Positions 1 through 10,512 of a DNA stretch of 64,000 bases are shown here, piece by piece. Positions within the stretch are counted from its first letter, which is position 1. Every line of letters begins with the position of its first letter. A program made the translations under genes and the position numbers. The DNA is taken from NCBI RefSeq assembly GCF_030908625.1, contig NZ_CP133133.1, positions 2,232,001 to 2,296,000 on the forward strand. Direction: 5' to 3'. The DNA comes from Paludicola sp. MB14-C6. Lineage in GTDB: Bacteria > Bacillota > Clostridia > Oscillospirales > Ruminococcaceae. Under the pieces are notes generated by a model. It worked only from the letters and a program-made list of their open reading frames with translations, made no database searches and was not told the DNA's origin.

Positions 1-37
1 GCATCAAAAAGCAATAATTAAAAAAGAGGAAAATGAC

Positions 38-2113
38 ATGAAAAGTATAGCAGCAAAAATTTTAATATTTATAGGTGGTACAATGTTAATTGCAATATTG
101 TGCGTTGCTTTGATAACAACTTCTTTTGTATCTACTTCTGCTAGAGAAGATGAAAACTATATTATGGCAGATGAAAATAAAAAAGCAGCAGCATATATTG
201 AAAACTACTTTACAAAATACATAAACATAGCTCAACAAATGTCAAGAGATAAAAATGTAATTGAAATGATAAGGTCAGATGTTAATAAAGACAATTATAA
301 AAAGTCATCTAATTTTGAAGATGTTTATTCAATGCTGAAAGAAACAGCAGAAAGCGATAAAAGCAATATTCTCTCAGTATATATTGCAAAAGAATCAACT
401 AACTTATCGTTTGATAATAAAGATTGGGTAGGCGGAGATGATTTTAATTTAAAAGCTCGTGATTATTGGTTTAAAGAAAAAGATTCTGTTAAAAATGGAT
501 ATATAATATGCGAACCATATATTGATAGTGATACTAAAAACATGGTTACAACGGTGTCAGCTCCAATTTTTGATGAAACAAGAACAAATGTTATCGGAGT
601 TACAGCAATTGATATAAAGGTTACTACAATATGCAATATGGTTACAAGCGCAGAATCTACATATGATACAGGGTATCAAGTGCTAATTTCTAAAAATGGG
701 TTCATTCTTGCACATAAGGATTCCAATAAGCTGTTGAAAAAATATAGTGAAATCGGTTTTGATGAAATAATGCAAAAAGAAATAAGTAAAACTTCCGATC
801 AAGTAATTGCTTTTAATGACCAAAATGTTAAATCAAATGCAGTAGTAGGAGTAGAAAAAAACAGCGGATGGAAAATTGTCAATATTGTTCCGTCGGTGGA
901 ATATCAAGAAACGATCAATACGATTATAAAAACAATTGTTATTGTTAACGGAATTGCAATCATTTTAATTGCATGTATTATAATTGTTATTACAGGAGGT
1001 ATTTCTAAACCGTTAACAAAATTAACGAAAATTACTGATCAGCTTGCTAAGGGTGACTTAGATGTAACGATTGATGTTCATTCTAAAGATGAGGTAGGCA
1101 AGTTGGCTGCATCTATGGGCTTGCTTACCAGTAAATTAAAAACTTATATTGATTATATTAATGAAATATCCAATATATTAAAACATATTGGAAACGGCGA
1201 GTTAGAGGTTAACTTTAATCACACCTATGACGGCGATTTTGCAATAATTAAAGATGCTTTAGTTAATACCACAGATATGTTAAACGATACACTTTTACAA
1301 ATTAACTTAGCATCTGAGCAAGTAGCTTCTGGCTCTGATCAGGTTTCATATGCTGCACAAGCTCTATCAGGAGGTGCAACGGAACAAGCAAGTTCAATTG
1401 AAGAATTGTCAGCTACAATCAACGATATATCTGCGCAAATCAAACAAACGGCACAAAACGCAACCAAAGCGAAAGAAATATCCATTGAGGCTAAAAGAAC
1501 AACTACTCGTGGACAACAGCAAATGCAAGAAATGGTTGAAGCAATGGAAGAAATAAGCCGTACATCCAATCAAATTCAAAAAATTATAAAGAATATTGAT
1601 GATATTGCGTTCCAAACAAATATACTTGCTTTAAATGCGGCAGTAGAAGCAGCACGTGCCGGAAGTGCAGGTAAAGGATTTGCGGTAGTAGCAGATGAGG
1701 TTCGCAGTCTTGCAAGCAAATCAGCAGAAAGCGCAAAAGATACCTCCGAGTTAATTCAAAGTGCGTTGAGTGCAATTGAAAAAGGAACTGTCATTGTGAA
1801 TGAAACAGCAAAATCTTTAAAAGAGGTTGTTGAAGACTCTGAAAAATCAGCAGATATTATTCAGCATATTGCAAATGCAAGCAACGAACAAGCACAATCT
1901 ATTGTTCAAATTAACTTGGGAGTTGAACAAATTTCAGGGGTAGTCCAAACGAACAGTGCAACTGCCGAAGAGAGTGCTGCTGCGAGTGAGGAATTAAATG
2001 CACAAGCACAATTATTAAATGGTCTTCTTTCTCATTTTAAGTTAAAAGAGATTACTGAAGAAACTAATAAAACAGATAAATATGTCGAAAGAAATGAATC
2101 AATTTATGATTAA
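38..2113 (+). CDS. methyl-accepting chemotaxis protein, dCache-type sensor
   Basis: Transmembrane chemoreceptor of 691 residues that senses an extracellular ligand and signals to CheA/CheW. A first membrane segment (about residues 8-30) is followed by a periplasmic-side domain (about 35-290) with a double-Cache look, including R-D-Y-W-F and a later P-Y-I-D that resemble the small-molecule pocket of dCache_1 domains. A second membrane segment lies near 295-320, then HAMP and a long helical signalling domain with the conserved hairpin tip [18 protein letters not shown] near 521-538. The ATG follows AAAGAGGAAA. No che genes are nearby, so it is an orphan receptor next to a paralogue at 2416. The ligand cannot be read from the sequence; an amino acid or related metabolite is only a possibility. 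Confidence 0.93.
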   Translation: MKSIAAKILIFIGGTMLIAILCVALITTSFVSTSAREDENYIMADENKKAAAYIENYFTKYINIAQQMSRDKNVIEMIRSDVNKDNYKKSSNFEDVYSMLKETAESDKSNILSVYIAKESTNLSFDNKDWVGGDDFNLKARDYWFKEKDSVKNGYIICEPYIDSDTKNMVTTVSAPIFDETRTNVIGVTAIDIKVTTICNMVTSAESTYDTGYQVLISKNGFILAHKDSNKLLKKYSEIGFDEIMQKEISKTSDQVIAFNDQNVKSNAVVGVEKNSGWKIVNIVPSVEYQETINTIIKTIVIVNGIAIILIACIIIVITGGISKPLTKLTKITDQLAKGDLDVTIDVHSKDEVGKLAASMGLLTSKLKTYIDYINEISNILKHIGNGELEVNFNHTYDGDFAIIKDALVNTTDMLNDTLLQINLASEQVASGSDQVSYAAQALSGGATEQASSIEELSATINDISAQIKQTAQNATKAKEISIEAKRTTTRGQQQMQEMVEAMEEISRTSNQIQKIIKNIDDIAFQTNILALNAAVEAARAGSAGKGFAVVADEVRSLASKSAESAKDTSELIQSALSAIEKGTVIVNETAKSLKEVVEDSEKSADIIQHIANASNEQAQSIVQINLGVEQISGVVQTNSATAEESAAASEELNAQAQLLNGLLSHFKLKEITEETNKTDKYVERNESIYD

Positions 2114-2181
2114 TATTCAATAACATACAAATTGGTAGGTTTTAAAGACTAATAAGATAATTAAAAGACAGCTAATTGTAT

Positions 2182-2225
2182 ATGATACGAGCCCCAAAGG
2201 ATTGAAGCGATGGGACTCGTATCAT
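2182..2225. terminator. hairpin between the two chemoreceptor genes
   Basis: ATGATACGAG at 2182-2191 pairs with CTCGTATCAT at 2216-2225, and CCC/GGG inside can extend the stem past one mismatch. Only a weak T-run follows, so this may be a terminator for the first receptor or a processing or regulatory hairpin. The rest of the 2114-2415 gap shows no gene that I can support. Confidence 0.5.
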
Positions 2226-2415
2226 TTGTACTATTTGGATATTATTTACACTAAAATTATGTAATATTAGGTCGATTATTAATTTATAATGTAATATTAA
2301 GTAAAAGGAGATTAGATGCATAAAGTAATAAAATACAAAAAAAGAGTAGTTCCCTAGTAAAGACATATTTATTAAAGCAATAATAAAATAAAAATGATAT
2401 TTAGGGGAATTGCAA

Positions 2416-4464
2416 ATGAAAACAATTAAGCAAAAAATTATTTTAAGTATTTCATTACTTTTAATTGGTGTATCCATTGCCAGTTTAGTAATTGGAATTT
2501 TATGCTCTTACAATAGCATTGAGATTACAGTAGATGATGATTTAAAATCAATCGGAACAATTGCTGAAATAGCAATACAAAACTCTATAGAAAAAAACAA
2601 AGAAATTATCAAAGCGATTGCAACACAATCATATATAGGTGATGAAAGATTATCACAAAAAGAATTGATTGAATGTTTAGAAAAAACTAGAAATTATTAT
2701 GGATTTGAATCGTTGCTAGTGTCTGATGCAAAAGGGACAGTGATTAGTACTGATAGTACCAAAACAGGGAAAAGTATTGCTGAATATGAAGTTTTCAAAC
2801 GAGCTATGGCTGGGGAAACAGTAATCACTACACCGCAAAAAGATGTTAATGGAAAGATAAATGTATTTTTAAATAGTAAAGTAAATAATTCAAATGGATA
2901 TCAAGGTGTAGTAAGCGCTACATTAAGTTCTCAAGTATATAGTAATATTATTAAAAATATTACAGTTAATAAATCTGGAAACATCTTTATGCTTGATAAT
3001 AAAGGAACAAATATTGCTGATAAGAACAGTAATTTGGTTCTTACTTCTACTAATCGCATTGAACAAGCAAAAACGGATAAAAAATACGAATCACAAGCAA
3101 ATGTATACAAGAATATGATTGCCGGTAAAACTAATATAGAAAGATATTCAACCGGTAATGGTGATGAACGAATTTGTTATTATGGGCCAATTAAAGAAAC
3201 AGATGGATGGTCTTTTGGAGTGGTAGTGCCAACAAAAGAAATGACTTCTTCTATTGTTAATACCGTTATAGGATTGAGTGTTTCTTGCTTTATATTTTTA
3301 GTTATTGGTGTTATTATTGCTATATTAATGGGCTCTAGAATTTCAAAGCCAATAGTAAAAATGAGCAAGCGAATTGCGCTCTTAGCAGATGGCGATTTAA
3401 CATCTGATGTTGAAATTATTAAAAGTAAAGATGAACTAGGTATATTGAATCAATCGTTACGAAGTACAATTATTTCATTGCGTAATTATATTTCTGAAAT
3501 TGCAAGTGTTTTAGGAAATATATCAAATGGGAATTTAAACACTAAAGTAGAACAAGAATATGTCGGGGATTTTGGTTCAATAAAAGAATCAATGGAGAGA
3601 ATTATATCTTCATTAAACCATACACTTTCACATATTAACTTAGCATCTGATCAGGTAGCAGCCGGCTCCAATCAAGTTTCCAATGCAGCACAATCTCTAT
3701 CGCAAGGAGCAACTGAGCAAGCAAGTTCAATTGAAGAGCTTTCCGCATCCATTAGCGAAATTTCAGAACACGTAAAACAAACTGCTATGAATGCCACCAA
3801 AGTTAATAATGCTTCTATAAAGGTTGACACTGAGTTAATGAACAGCAATAAACAAATGGAAATATTATTAGATGCAATGCGTAACATTAGCGAAACTTCC
3901 CAAGAAATCAGCAAAATCATTAAAACAATTGATGATATCGCTTTCCAAACAAATATACTTGCATTAAACGCAGCGGTAGAAGCTGCACGTGCTGGAGCTG
4001 CTGGAAAAGGATTTGCAGTAGTGGCTGAAGAAGTACGTAATCTTGCAACTAAAAGTGCAGAAGCTGCAAAAACAACAACACATTTGATTGAAACATCTGT
4101 TCAAGCAGTTGAAAACGGAACAAATATAACCAATGAAACAGCGCAAAGTTTACAAAGTGTTGTGGATAATGGAGCTCAAATATCTAAGTTAATTGAAGAT
4201 ATTGCGGAATCTTGTAATATGCAAGCTACATCAATTAGTCAAGTAACGCAAGGAGTAGAACAAATTTCAGGGGTAGTGCAAACAAACTCAGCAACTGCTG
4301 AAGAAAGTGCTGCTGCGAGTGAAGAACTAAATGGACAAGCACAAATGCTAAACGAGTTATTGGAAAAATTTCAGCTTAAAAAAGAAAATAATATAATTAC
4401 AGAACCACAATCTGTAGAAGATGATACGATGAGTTATAAGAACAATAATGAAAATAAATATTAA
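2416..4464 (+). CDS. methyl-accepting chemotaxis protein
   Basis: Second chemoreceptor, 682 residues from the ATG at 2416, which is 8 bases after AGGGG; an in-frame TTG at 2410 overlaps that ribosome site and is less likely. Membrane segments lie near residues 8-30 and 282-306, bracketing an extracellular Cache-like sensor that differs from the one in the upstream receptor. A HAMP domain and a signalling domain with the tip [18 protein letters not shown] near 506-523 follow. The cytoplasmic half closely matches the receptor at 38 (for example the shared [20 protein letters not shown]), while the sensor halves have diverged. This suggests gene duplication with a change of ligand. No chemotaxis or flagellar genes are in the window. 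Confidence 0.93.
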   Translation: MKTIKQKIILSISLLLIGVSIASLVIGILCSYNSIEITVDDDLKSIGTIAEIAIQNSIEKNKEIIKAIATQSYIGDERLSQKELIECLEKTRNYYGFESLLVSDAKGTVISTDSTKTGKSIAEYEVFKRAMAGETVITTPQKDVNGKINVFLNSKVNNSNGYQGVVSATLSSQVYSNIIKNITVNKSGNIFMLDNKGTNIADKNSNLVLTSTNRIEQAKTDKKYESQANVYKNMIAGKTNIERYSTGNGDERICYYGPIKETDGWSFGVVVPTKEMTSSIVNTVIGLSVSCFIFLVIGVIIAILMGSRISKPIVKMSKRIALLADGDLTSDVEIIKSKDELGILNQSLRSTIISLRNYISEIASVLGNISNGNLNTKVEQEYVGDFGSIKESMERIISSLNHTLSHINLASDQVAAGSNQVSNAAQSLSQGATEQASSIEELSASISEISEHVKQTAMNATKVNNASIKVDTELMNSNKQMEILLDAMRNISETSQEISKIIKTIDDIAFQTNILALNAAVEAARAGAAGKGFAVVAEEVRNLATKSAEAAKTTTHLIETSVQAVENGTNITNETAQSLQSVVDNGAQISKLIEDIAESCNMQATSISQVTQGVEQISGVVQTNSATAEESAAASEELNGQAQMLNELLEKFQLKKENNIITEPQSVEDDTMSYKNNNENKY

Positions 4465-4531
4465 CTTTTAAGGCCTTTCTATTGTTTTATAGTATAAAAT
4501 GCTCCAATACTTCCATATAGGTTTTTAAATC

Positions 4532-4570
4532 AAGAGCCTCTCGCTAGTTTTTATCTAGCGAGAGGCTCTT
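4532..4570. terminator. bidirectional terminator hairpin
   Basis: Perfect 16-bp stem, AAGAGCCTCTCGCTAG at 4532-4547 and its complement at 4555-4570, with a 7-base loop. It lies between the convergent chemoreceptor and spoIID genes and can serve both. Confidence 0.85.
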
Positions 4571-4591
4571 GAAATTTAGTATTGTCAATGT

Positions 4592-5644
4592 TTAAGAAAC
4601 TTTTGAGCTAGGATTGGATGTTGTATTGCTATTTTCGCTTGAACTGCTTTGCGATATAGAACTTTCTTTTTTGGAAGATTCTATTTCTTTAACAGTAACC
4701 CCACTATAATAATGAAGTAATATTTCATGATAGGTTTTGCCCTGCCTTGCAAGATAATCGGCACCATATTGGCTCATTCCAACGCCATGCCCATACCCAT
4801 TTGTAGTAAAAGTAAAAGATTCATTTGCAAATGCAACTTCAAAGTTAGATGATTTCAAATTCAATACTTCTCGTACATCTTTTCCATTCATTTTTTCAGA
4901 ACCAACTTGAATTTCTGTAATTGTTTTAGAATCGCTGCGTTTTAATATTTGAAACCACTTTGTTTTGTCTTTGTCAAATTTAATATCCTTGTATTTTTGT
5001 GTAAAAGCATGTTCTACCTCGCTTGCAGTAAGTGTAGTTTTGGTTTCATAGTTTGGGGATAATTCATCCCCTTCACTTTTTACGGGTACTAGATAGCTAA
5101 CATCTTTACCCCAAACAGTTTTTGCACTTTCAGTTATGCCACCTGAAATAGAATGAAATGCAGCTAAAATTGGCTTATCTTCATAAACTAAGATTTCGTT
5201 GATTACGCTATCAACAGCATCGGATAGTTTTTTATAATTTATTTCATAATTTTTGCCCCATTTTTCTTTAAGTTCTTCAACACTAATATAAGCTTGACCT
5301 TTTTCAAAGTCTGTAGATAGGTAGGCACCTTTTAACTCAGGTGATGGATTTTTCAGCTCTGCATCAATTTGACGTAGGGCGTATGTATGGGCAGCAACTG
5401 CTTGTGCCTTTAAAGCTTCTGCATGATAGGCAATTGGCATTTCGGCCGCTACTACTCCTTTGATATAATTAGCAGGATCAAGCTTCATTACTTCTCCGGT
5501 TTTGTGATTGAGTACTAGATAGGTTGTAGTATCAGTTTTTTCGCGAGGTGATAAAGGCGATTTATTTGATCCAATGAGAGCGAAAAGCGGAATGATTAAC
5601 AAAATCAGAATAAATGTTCCAAGAACGGGCAATACTTTTTTCAT
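4592..5644 (-). CDS. spoIID: stage II sporulation protein D (SpoIID)
   Basis: Peptidoglycan lytic transglycosylase that, with SpoIIM and SpoIIP, drives engulfment of the forespore by the mother cell; 350 residues. An N-terminal membrane anchor (about residues 4-25) is followed by the SpoIID domain. The segment YIKGVVAAEMP carries the glutamate (E68) that corresponds to the catalytic Glu of the family, and the C-terminal GYGHGVGMSQYGA motif is intact. The tail is rich in Ser, Asn and Thr. The start has GGAGGT upstream. It stands alone on the minus strand, converging on the chemoreceptors. Its presence is the main evidence that the organism forms endospores. Confidence 0.93.
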   Translation of the reverse strand: MKKVLPVLGTFILILLIIPLFALIGSNKSPLSPREKTDTTTYLVLNHKTGEVMKLDPANYIKGVVAAEMPIAYHAEALKAQAVAAHTYALRQIDAELKNPSPELKGAYLSTDFEKGQAYISVEELKEKWGKNYEINYKKLSDAVDSVINEILVYEDKPILAAFHSISGGITESAKTVWGKDVSYLVPVKSEGDELSPNYETKTTLTASEVEHAFTQKYKDIKFDKDKTKWFQILKRSDSKTITEIQVGSEKMNGKDVREVLNLKSSNFEVAFANESFTFTTNGYGHGVGMSQYGADYLARQGKTYHEILLHYYSGVTVKEIESSKKESSISQSSSSENSNTTSNPSSKVS

Positions 5645-5811
5645 AATTTATACCTCCGATGACGTTTTTAACTTTGAAGAGATTAAATTTATAAATTGCA
5701 TTTTTCTTCAGTTTAAATGATTGTTTTGTTTCACAAGCAAGATAAATGAATAATTTAAAAGAATAAAATTCATTTTTCGCCTTAAATTTACTATTTTTTA
5801 ACAAATACATA

Positions 5812-5840
5812 TTGACTTGAATGTTTGTTTCATGTAAAAT
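5812..5840 (+). promoter_or_regulatory. sigma-A type promoter of citrate synthase
   Basis: TTGACT at 5812-5817, a 17-base spacer and TAAAAT at 5835-5840 preceded by TG (extended -10). It ends about 50 bases before the citrate synthase start. Confidence 0.8.
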
Positions 5841-5889
5841 GATAAAACACATTATGCAATGTGAATGAGATTAGTAAAGGGTGATTCGG

Positions 5890-7251
5890 ATGGATAACAA
5901 GCTTGTAAAAGATTCTGCTATCAAACATTTATGCGAGGAATTCAGAAAATATAACCATATTGATCCTTCTTTGTATGAAAAGTTTGATGTAAAACGGGGT
6001 CTTAGAAATCAAGATGGCACAGGCGTTATGGCTGGGCTGACTCAAATTTGTAATGTTCATGGTTATATAGTGAGTGATGGTGAGCGACAACCCGTTCCCG
6101 GTCGACTTTACTATCGTGGATATGACATTGAAGATATCGTGAAAAGCTGTCAAGAACAACAACGTTTCGGCTTTGAAGAAACAATTTACTTATTGCTGTT
6201 TGGCGTTTTGCCAACACAAGAACAGCTCGACCAGTTCATACCAGTGATTATCAATTTTATGCATCTTCCTGAGAATTTCTTTGAAGATATGATTTTAAAA
6301 GCGCCATCGCCAAATATTATGAATAAATTAGCACGGGCTATTTTGGCTATGTATTCTTACGATGACACTGCTGAAAATACATCATTGGAAAGTGAATTAG
6401 AAAAAGCACTACGTATTACGGCTTCAATGAGTAATATCAGCGTAAAAGCATATCAAGTAAGACGTCGCTATTACGAAGATAAAACAATGTATTTACATCC
6501 AATTAAACATGGATTAAGTATTGCGGAAGAATTTTTATCTTTGCTTAGAATTGATCGTTCTTATACAAAAGAAGAAGCATTACTGCTTGACTTGTGCTTA
6601 ATTCTTCATGCAGAGCATGGAGGTGGTAACAACTCTACTTTTGCTTGCCGTGTATTATCTTCTTCTGGTACGGATGCTTATTCAGCATATGCTGGCGCAG
6701 TTGGTTCGTTAAAAGGGCCAAAACATGGTGGCGCAAATATTAAAGTGCTTGAAATGGTAAACAATATCAAAGCTAATGTTGCCGATATAACGGATAGAAA
6801 ACAAGTATGCGATTATTTAGTAAAAATTATCAACAAAGAAGCAAATGACTATTCAGGCTTAGTTTACGGTATGGGTCACGCAGTTTATACAATTTCTGAT
6901 CCTCGTGCTAACATTTTAAAAGAAAATGCAATTAAACTAGCAAAGGGAACAGAGTTCGAAAATGACTTTACACTTTTAGAAATAATTGAAAAAGAAACGC
7001 CAAGAATTTTTGCTGAACTAAAAGGTAGTACAAAAGAAATTTGTGCAAATGTCGATTTATATTCCGGTTTGGTTTATAAAATGCTGAAAATTCCAGAAGA
7101 ATTGTTTACTCCGCTATTTGCAACATCAAGAATGGCAGGCTGGAGTGCACATAGAATTGAAGAGTTATTGACGGGTAATCGTATTATTCGTCCGGCTTAT
7201 AAATCGGTTTCAAAACCAAGAGCATATGTACCAATCAACGAACGAAGATAA
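5890..7251 (+). CDS. gltA: citrate synthase
   Basis: Condenses acetyl-CoA and oxaloacetate to citrate. The ATG at 5890 follows AAAGGGTGA with good spacing and gives 453 residues; an upstream in-frame GTG at 5881 overlaps the ribosome site. The three catalytic residues of the family are present: His243 in HAEHGGGNNST, His279 in PKHGGAN and Asp337 in SDPRA. The length and the long N-terminal region match the clostridial citrate/2-methylcitrate synthase branch. It has its own promoter (5812-5840) and no aconitase or isocitrate dehydrogenase beside it, so it probably serves glutamate synthesis rather than a full cycle. 2-methylcitrate synthase activity cannot be excluded. Confidence 0.93.
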   Translation: MDNKLVKDSAIKHLCEEFRKYNHIDPSLYEKFDVKRGLRNQDGTGVMAGLTQICNVHGYIVSDGERQPVPGRLYYRGYDIEDIVKSCQEQQRFGFEETIYLLLFGVLPTQEQLDQFIPVIINFMHLPENFFEDMILKAPSPNIMNKLARAILAMYSYDDTAENTSLESELEKALRITASMSNISVKAYQVRRRYYEDKTMYLHPIKHGLSIAEEFLSLLRIDRSYTKEEALLLDLCLILHAEHGGGNNSTFACRVLSSSGTDAYSAYAGAVGSLKGPKHGGANIKVLEMVNNIKANVADITDRKQVCDYLVKIINKEANDYSGLVYGMGHAVYTISDPRANILKENAIKLAKGTEFENDFTLLEIIEKETPRIFAELKGSTKEICANVDLYSGLVYKMLKIPEELFTPLFATSRMAGWSAHRIEELLTGNRIIRPAYKSVSKPRAYVPINERR

Positions 7252-7258
7252 CAATTAG

Positions 7259-7289
7259 AAAAATTAGGTCTTTTTTCTTGCTAATTTTT
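7259..7289 (+). terminator. AT-rich terminator after citrate synthase
   Basis: AAAAATTAG at 7259-7267 pairs with CTAATTTTT at 7281-7289. The stem is short and AT-rich with a T-rich loop, so it is probably only a moderate terminator. Confidence 0.5.
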
Positions 7290-7346
7290 GATGAATACGT
7301 TATGATATAAGTTATGGTACTCATCAGTATTGGCAAGGGGGCAATT

Positions 7347-8267
7347 ATGAATACTTTGGAAAGTCGTAATTTACGTATTTTAAAGACAGAATATCGTCTT
7401 AGTTTAGATGTTGCTATCATTGGATTTCTTTTGAAAACAATTCAAATAATAGCGTTTTATGATAAAGAAGCAGGTTTAATAAAGAAAACAGGTTTTTCAA
7501 ATTTTTTAGGATTTCTTGTAATATTGTCATTTTTATTTGTGGTTTTTCTATACATTAAAGTGACCTTAGAAGTGACACCTGTTGTGTCAAAGTTAAAGCA
7601 CAAAAGCAATAAGATAACGGGGTGTAGTTTCTTTATAACAGGCTTATTATTTTTTATACAAGGAATATCTTGCATCAATCGTGATATCGCAAACTATAAA
7701 AAAAATATTGAGTTAATGCTTACACAATATCGTATAGCAAAAGTTAATTTATCTCAGAAAATTGCTGAGCTTTTTCCAACGTTTTCAGATATCATCTGCA
7801 TCATGAGTGCAGTTTGTTTTATTATTATCGGTATTATATATTTTGTTGATAATAAAAAAACGAATTTTATGTATTTGTTAATACCCGTATCGTGGGGTTG
7901 GATCAGTATGATTCAGATGTTACTTTCTTTATCCAATCAAGTATCAATAGTATCAAGCTATGAGAAAATTGTATTTTCAGTTTTAACAGTGCTATTCTTA
8001 TACTATACAACCTGTTATTTTTGTTCTTATTCCAAACAAGAAAAACAGCATTTATCTGTTTTTGTGCGAATATCGTTTGTTTCATTTGGGTTAATCAGCG
8101 TATTACCTTATGCAATAGCATATTGTTTTGGAAAGCGAGATTTACTTGTTAATATTCCTTATTTAAGCTATATTGGGTTAATGATACTTAGCATTCCTAT
8201 TTCTTTGAATTACTTTTTTCATACAACGCATTTTATTATGAAAAAAGAACATATGAATCAACAATAA
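7347..8267 (+). CDS. multi-spanning membrane protein of unknown function
   Basis: 306 residues from the ATG at 7347, placed just after AAGGGGGC; an earlier in-frame ATG at 7314 has no ribosome site. About seven to eight hydrophobic segments alternate with short charged loops, for example near residues 20-35, 50-70, 95-110, 155-175, 185-200, 210-230, 245-265 and 270-290. I recognise no enzyme or transporter signature. It stands alone between two terminators, downstream of citrate synthase and upstream of the lipoprotein/two-component operon. An integral membrane protein is clear; the role is unknown. Confidence 0.75.
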   Translation: MNTLESRNLRILKTEYRLSLDVAIIGFLLKTIQIIAFYDKEAGLIKKTGFSNFLGFLVILSFLFVVFLYIKVTLEVTPVVSKLKHKSNKITGCSFFITGLLFFIQGISCINRDIANYKKNIELMLTQYRIAKVNLSQKIAELFPTFSDIICIMSAVCFIIIGIIYFVDNKKTNFMYLLIPVSWGWISMIQMLLSLSNQVSIVSSYEKIVFSVLTVLFLYYTTCYFCSYSKQEKQHLSVFVRISFVSFGLISVLPYAIAYCFGKRDLLVNIPYLSYIGLMILSIPISLNYFFHTTHFIMKKEHMNQQ

Positions 8268-8270
8268 AGT

Positions 8271-8305
8271 AAGAAAAGGCGGTTAGTAACCGTCTTTTCT
8301 TTTTC
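8271..8305 (+). terminator. rho-independent terminator
   Basis: AAGAAAAGGCGGT at 8271-8283 pairs (one G-U) with ACCGTCTTTTCTT at 8289-8301, followed by TTTTT. It starts three bases after the membrane protein stop. Confidence 0.85.
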
Positions 8306-8412
8306 AACATTATTTGAAAAGAAACAAGAAAAATGTTAATATAAATAGTATGAATTTATGAAAAACTATGCTATACTTAACATATCTAGAATAAAAAAGG
8401 AAGGTGTAATCG

Positions 8413-9744
8413 TTGAAGCGCACAATAATCTGCATTTTAGTTGCTACAATGCTTTTTTTAACGGGATGTTCTTATACGCAAACAGGTATTGATGCGTTGT
8501 TGCAGCCTCCCAAGCTTTCCAAACAGCAAGATGAAATTTTTACTGCTTTAGGTATTTCAGGGAAAAAAGAATTAAAACTAAAATATCCAAGAAAAGGTGA
8601 TTATAAATCGGCATTTGTAATCAAAAATATTGATGATGAGCCTACTGAAGAAGCAATTGTTTTTTATGAAGATACTACAGCAACGGAATTTCCAATGAGA
8701 ATAGTAGCACTGGACCAAAACAAAGGCAGATGGGAAAAGGCAAATCAAGTTGGTGAAAATGCATCTGAGGTTGAAAAAGTATCATTCATTTCATCCGATG
8801 AAAAAATCTATATCATAATAGGTTTTACTTCTTTAAGTAAAACTGAGAAATTCGTAAGGGTATATTGCTATCAAAATAAACAGTTTCAATCTGTAGGAGA
8901 ACCGCTTCGCTGCAACAGCTATGAGGTGTTTGATATGAATGGCGAAGGTGAAGATGAAGTAATTACAATGACAATGAAAAAATCCGATCAAGAGATACAA
9001 TCTATTACTGCAACCGTTCATAAAATTTCGGTTAACGGCTTAGTATCGGTATCTGAAACGCCTATGGATCCCAATACTACGGATTTTGATAATCTTTATA
9101 AAGGAAAGATAAATCCTACCACTCCAGCATTATATGTTGACGGAAGAAAAGGTACAACAAAAGTTACTACTGAAATATTAGTGATGAACAAAGGAAAACT
9201 TGAAAATTTAATTTATAATGCTAAAAGCCCTAAAAAAAGTTTAATTCAAAAAACTGAGCGAACAGTTGGTTCTTATTGCGAAGATATTAACGACGACGGT
9301 GTTTATGAAATTCCAAGAGTAGTGCCTGCATTAGGTTTTGAAAATACCGAAAAACATCAAACTTTATCTTTTATTGATTGGTATAATTATGAAAAAGGTG
9401 AATTGGTACCATTTAAAAAATCATATGTTGATTATAAACTTGGATATTTATATATCATTCCGCCGGAATGGCTTAAAAAGGTAACTTTAAGCTATTCAAG
9501 TAATGATAATGAAGTATTTTTTTATGAGTATAATTCGGACAATCCAAACGAAAATACGAAATTGGCATCCATTAAAGTAATGGAAAAAACGGAATATTTA
9601 AAAGATACAGAAGGCGTTATCAATAATGAGTATCATATTTTAAAAGAAAACGGTCAGCTGATTTATCTTTATCAGTTATATCCGAATTCATCCGAGTTAG
9701 CGTTGTCTAAACAAAGCTTTGAAAAAGGATTTGTATTATTATAA
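8413..9744 (+). CDS. lipoprotein with FG-GAP-like repeats, linked to a two-component system
   Basis: 443-residue secreted lipoprotein. The TTG start at 8413 is preceded by GGAAGGTG; no ATG fits the signal peptide better. The N-terminus is a lipoprotein signal with lipobox LTGC, lipidated Cys19. The rest is hydrophilic. Two stretches, DMNGEGEDEV and DINDDGVYEI, resemble the Ca-binding loops of FG-GAP/VCBS beta-propeller blades, so a propeller-like fold is plausible. It is followed after 38 bases by a response regulator and a histidine kinase on the same strand, so it may supply an extracellular signal or accessory sensor to that system. No enzyme motif is recognised. Confidence 0.75.
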   Translation: MKRTIICILVATMLFLTGCSYTQTGIDALLQPPKLSKQQDEIFTALGISGKKELKLKYPRKGDYKSAFVIKNIDDEPTEEAIVFYEDTTATEFPMRIVALDQNKGRWEKANQVGENASEVEKVSFISSDEKIYIIIGFTSLSKTEKFVRVYCYQNKQFQSVGEPLRCNSYEVFDMNGEGEDEVITMTMKKSDQEIQSITATVHKISVNGLVSVSETPMDPNTTDFDNLYKGKINPTTPALYVDGRKGTTKVTTEILVMNKGKLENLIYNAKSPKKSLIQKTERTVGSYCEDINDDGVYEIPRVVPALGFENTEKHQTLSFIDWYNYEKGELVPFKKSYVDYKLGYLYIIPPEWLKKVTLSYSSNDNEVFFYEYNSDNPNENTKLASIKVMEKTEYLKDTEGVINNEYHILKENGQLIYLYQLYPNSSELALSKQSFEKGFVLL

Positions 9745-9782
9745 TGGAAACAAAATAAAGGAACTATTTGAGGAGGCAACTT

Positions 9783-10478
9783 ATGAAAAAAATTCTTGTT
9801 TGTGAAGATGAAGAAGTAATTAGAGATTTTGTCGTAATCAATTTACAACGGTCTGGTTATATTACAACTGACGTTTCTTGTGGCGAAGATGCTTTGCGTG
9901 TATTTGAAGAAAATAACGGAGATTTTGATGTCGCTTTAATTGATATTATGATGCCTGGTATAGATGGGTTTGCAGTTTGTAAACAACTGCGTGAAAAGAG
10001 CGATAATCTTGGAATTATTATGTTGACTGCCAAAACGCAGGAGATGGATAAGGTAAGAGGGCTAATGCTTGGCGCAGACGACTATGTTACAAAGCCTTTC
10101 AGCCCATCGGAATTAGTAGCGAGGGTAGATGCAGTTTATCGTCGTGTATCAATGGCAACCAAAACAATTCAAGAAGTAAAACCAATTGTATCCGGAGTAT
10201 TTGTATTAAATCCAAAGAGCAGAACGCTAACCAAAAACGGAGAAATGATTGATTTAACCCAAGTGGAATATCAAATTATGGAGTATTTCATTCGTAATAA
10301 GAATGTTGCTTTAGGAAGAAACAATATTCTTGAACAAATATGGGGCGATAACTATTTTGGTGATATTAAAATTGTAGATGTTAATATACGAAGACTCAGA
10401 ATGAAAATTGAAGACGAACCATCCAAACCGGTTTATATTCAAACGATTTGGGGCTTCGGCTATAAATGGCAAGAATAA
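9783..10478 (+). CDS. OmpR/PhoB-family response regulator
   Basis: DNA-binding response regulator, 231 residues. The ATG at 9783 lies 6 bases after AGGAGG; an in-frame TTG at 9768 precedes the ribosome site and is not the start. The receiver domain (about 1-120) has acidic residues E8/D9, phosphoacceptor Asp54 in LIDIMMPG, Thr82 and Lys104 in VTKPF. The C-terminal winged helix (about 130-230) includes LTQVEYQIMEYF and the IWGFGYKW ending typical of PhoB/OmpR members. The cognate kinase is 34 bases downstream. The target genes cannot be deduced. Confidence 0.93.
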   Translation: MKKILVCEDEEVIRDFVVINLQRSGYITTDVSCGEDALRVFEENNGDFDVALIDIMMPGIDGFAVCKQLREKSDNLGIIMLTAKTQEMDKVRGLMLGADDYVTKPFSPSELVARVDAVYRRVSMATKTIQEVKPIVSGVFVLNPKSRTLTKNGEMIDLTQVEYQIMEYFIRNKNVALGRNNILEQIWGDNYFGDIKIVDVNIRRLRMKIEDEPSKPVYIQTIWGFGYKWQE

Positions 10479-10512
10479 AGATATATTAAAATTTTAGGAA
10501 GGAGAAAACAAT

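Noticed and set aside
5562..5852. Minus-strand open frame upstream of spoIID
   Set aside because: Overlaps the spoIID start in another frame and the promoter of citrate synthase; no family resemblance.
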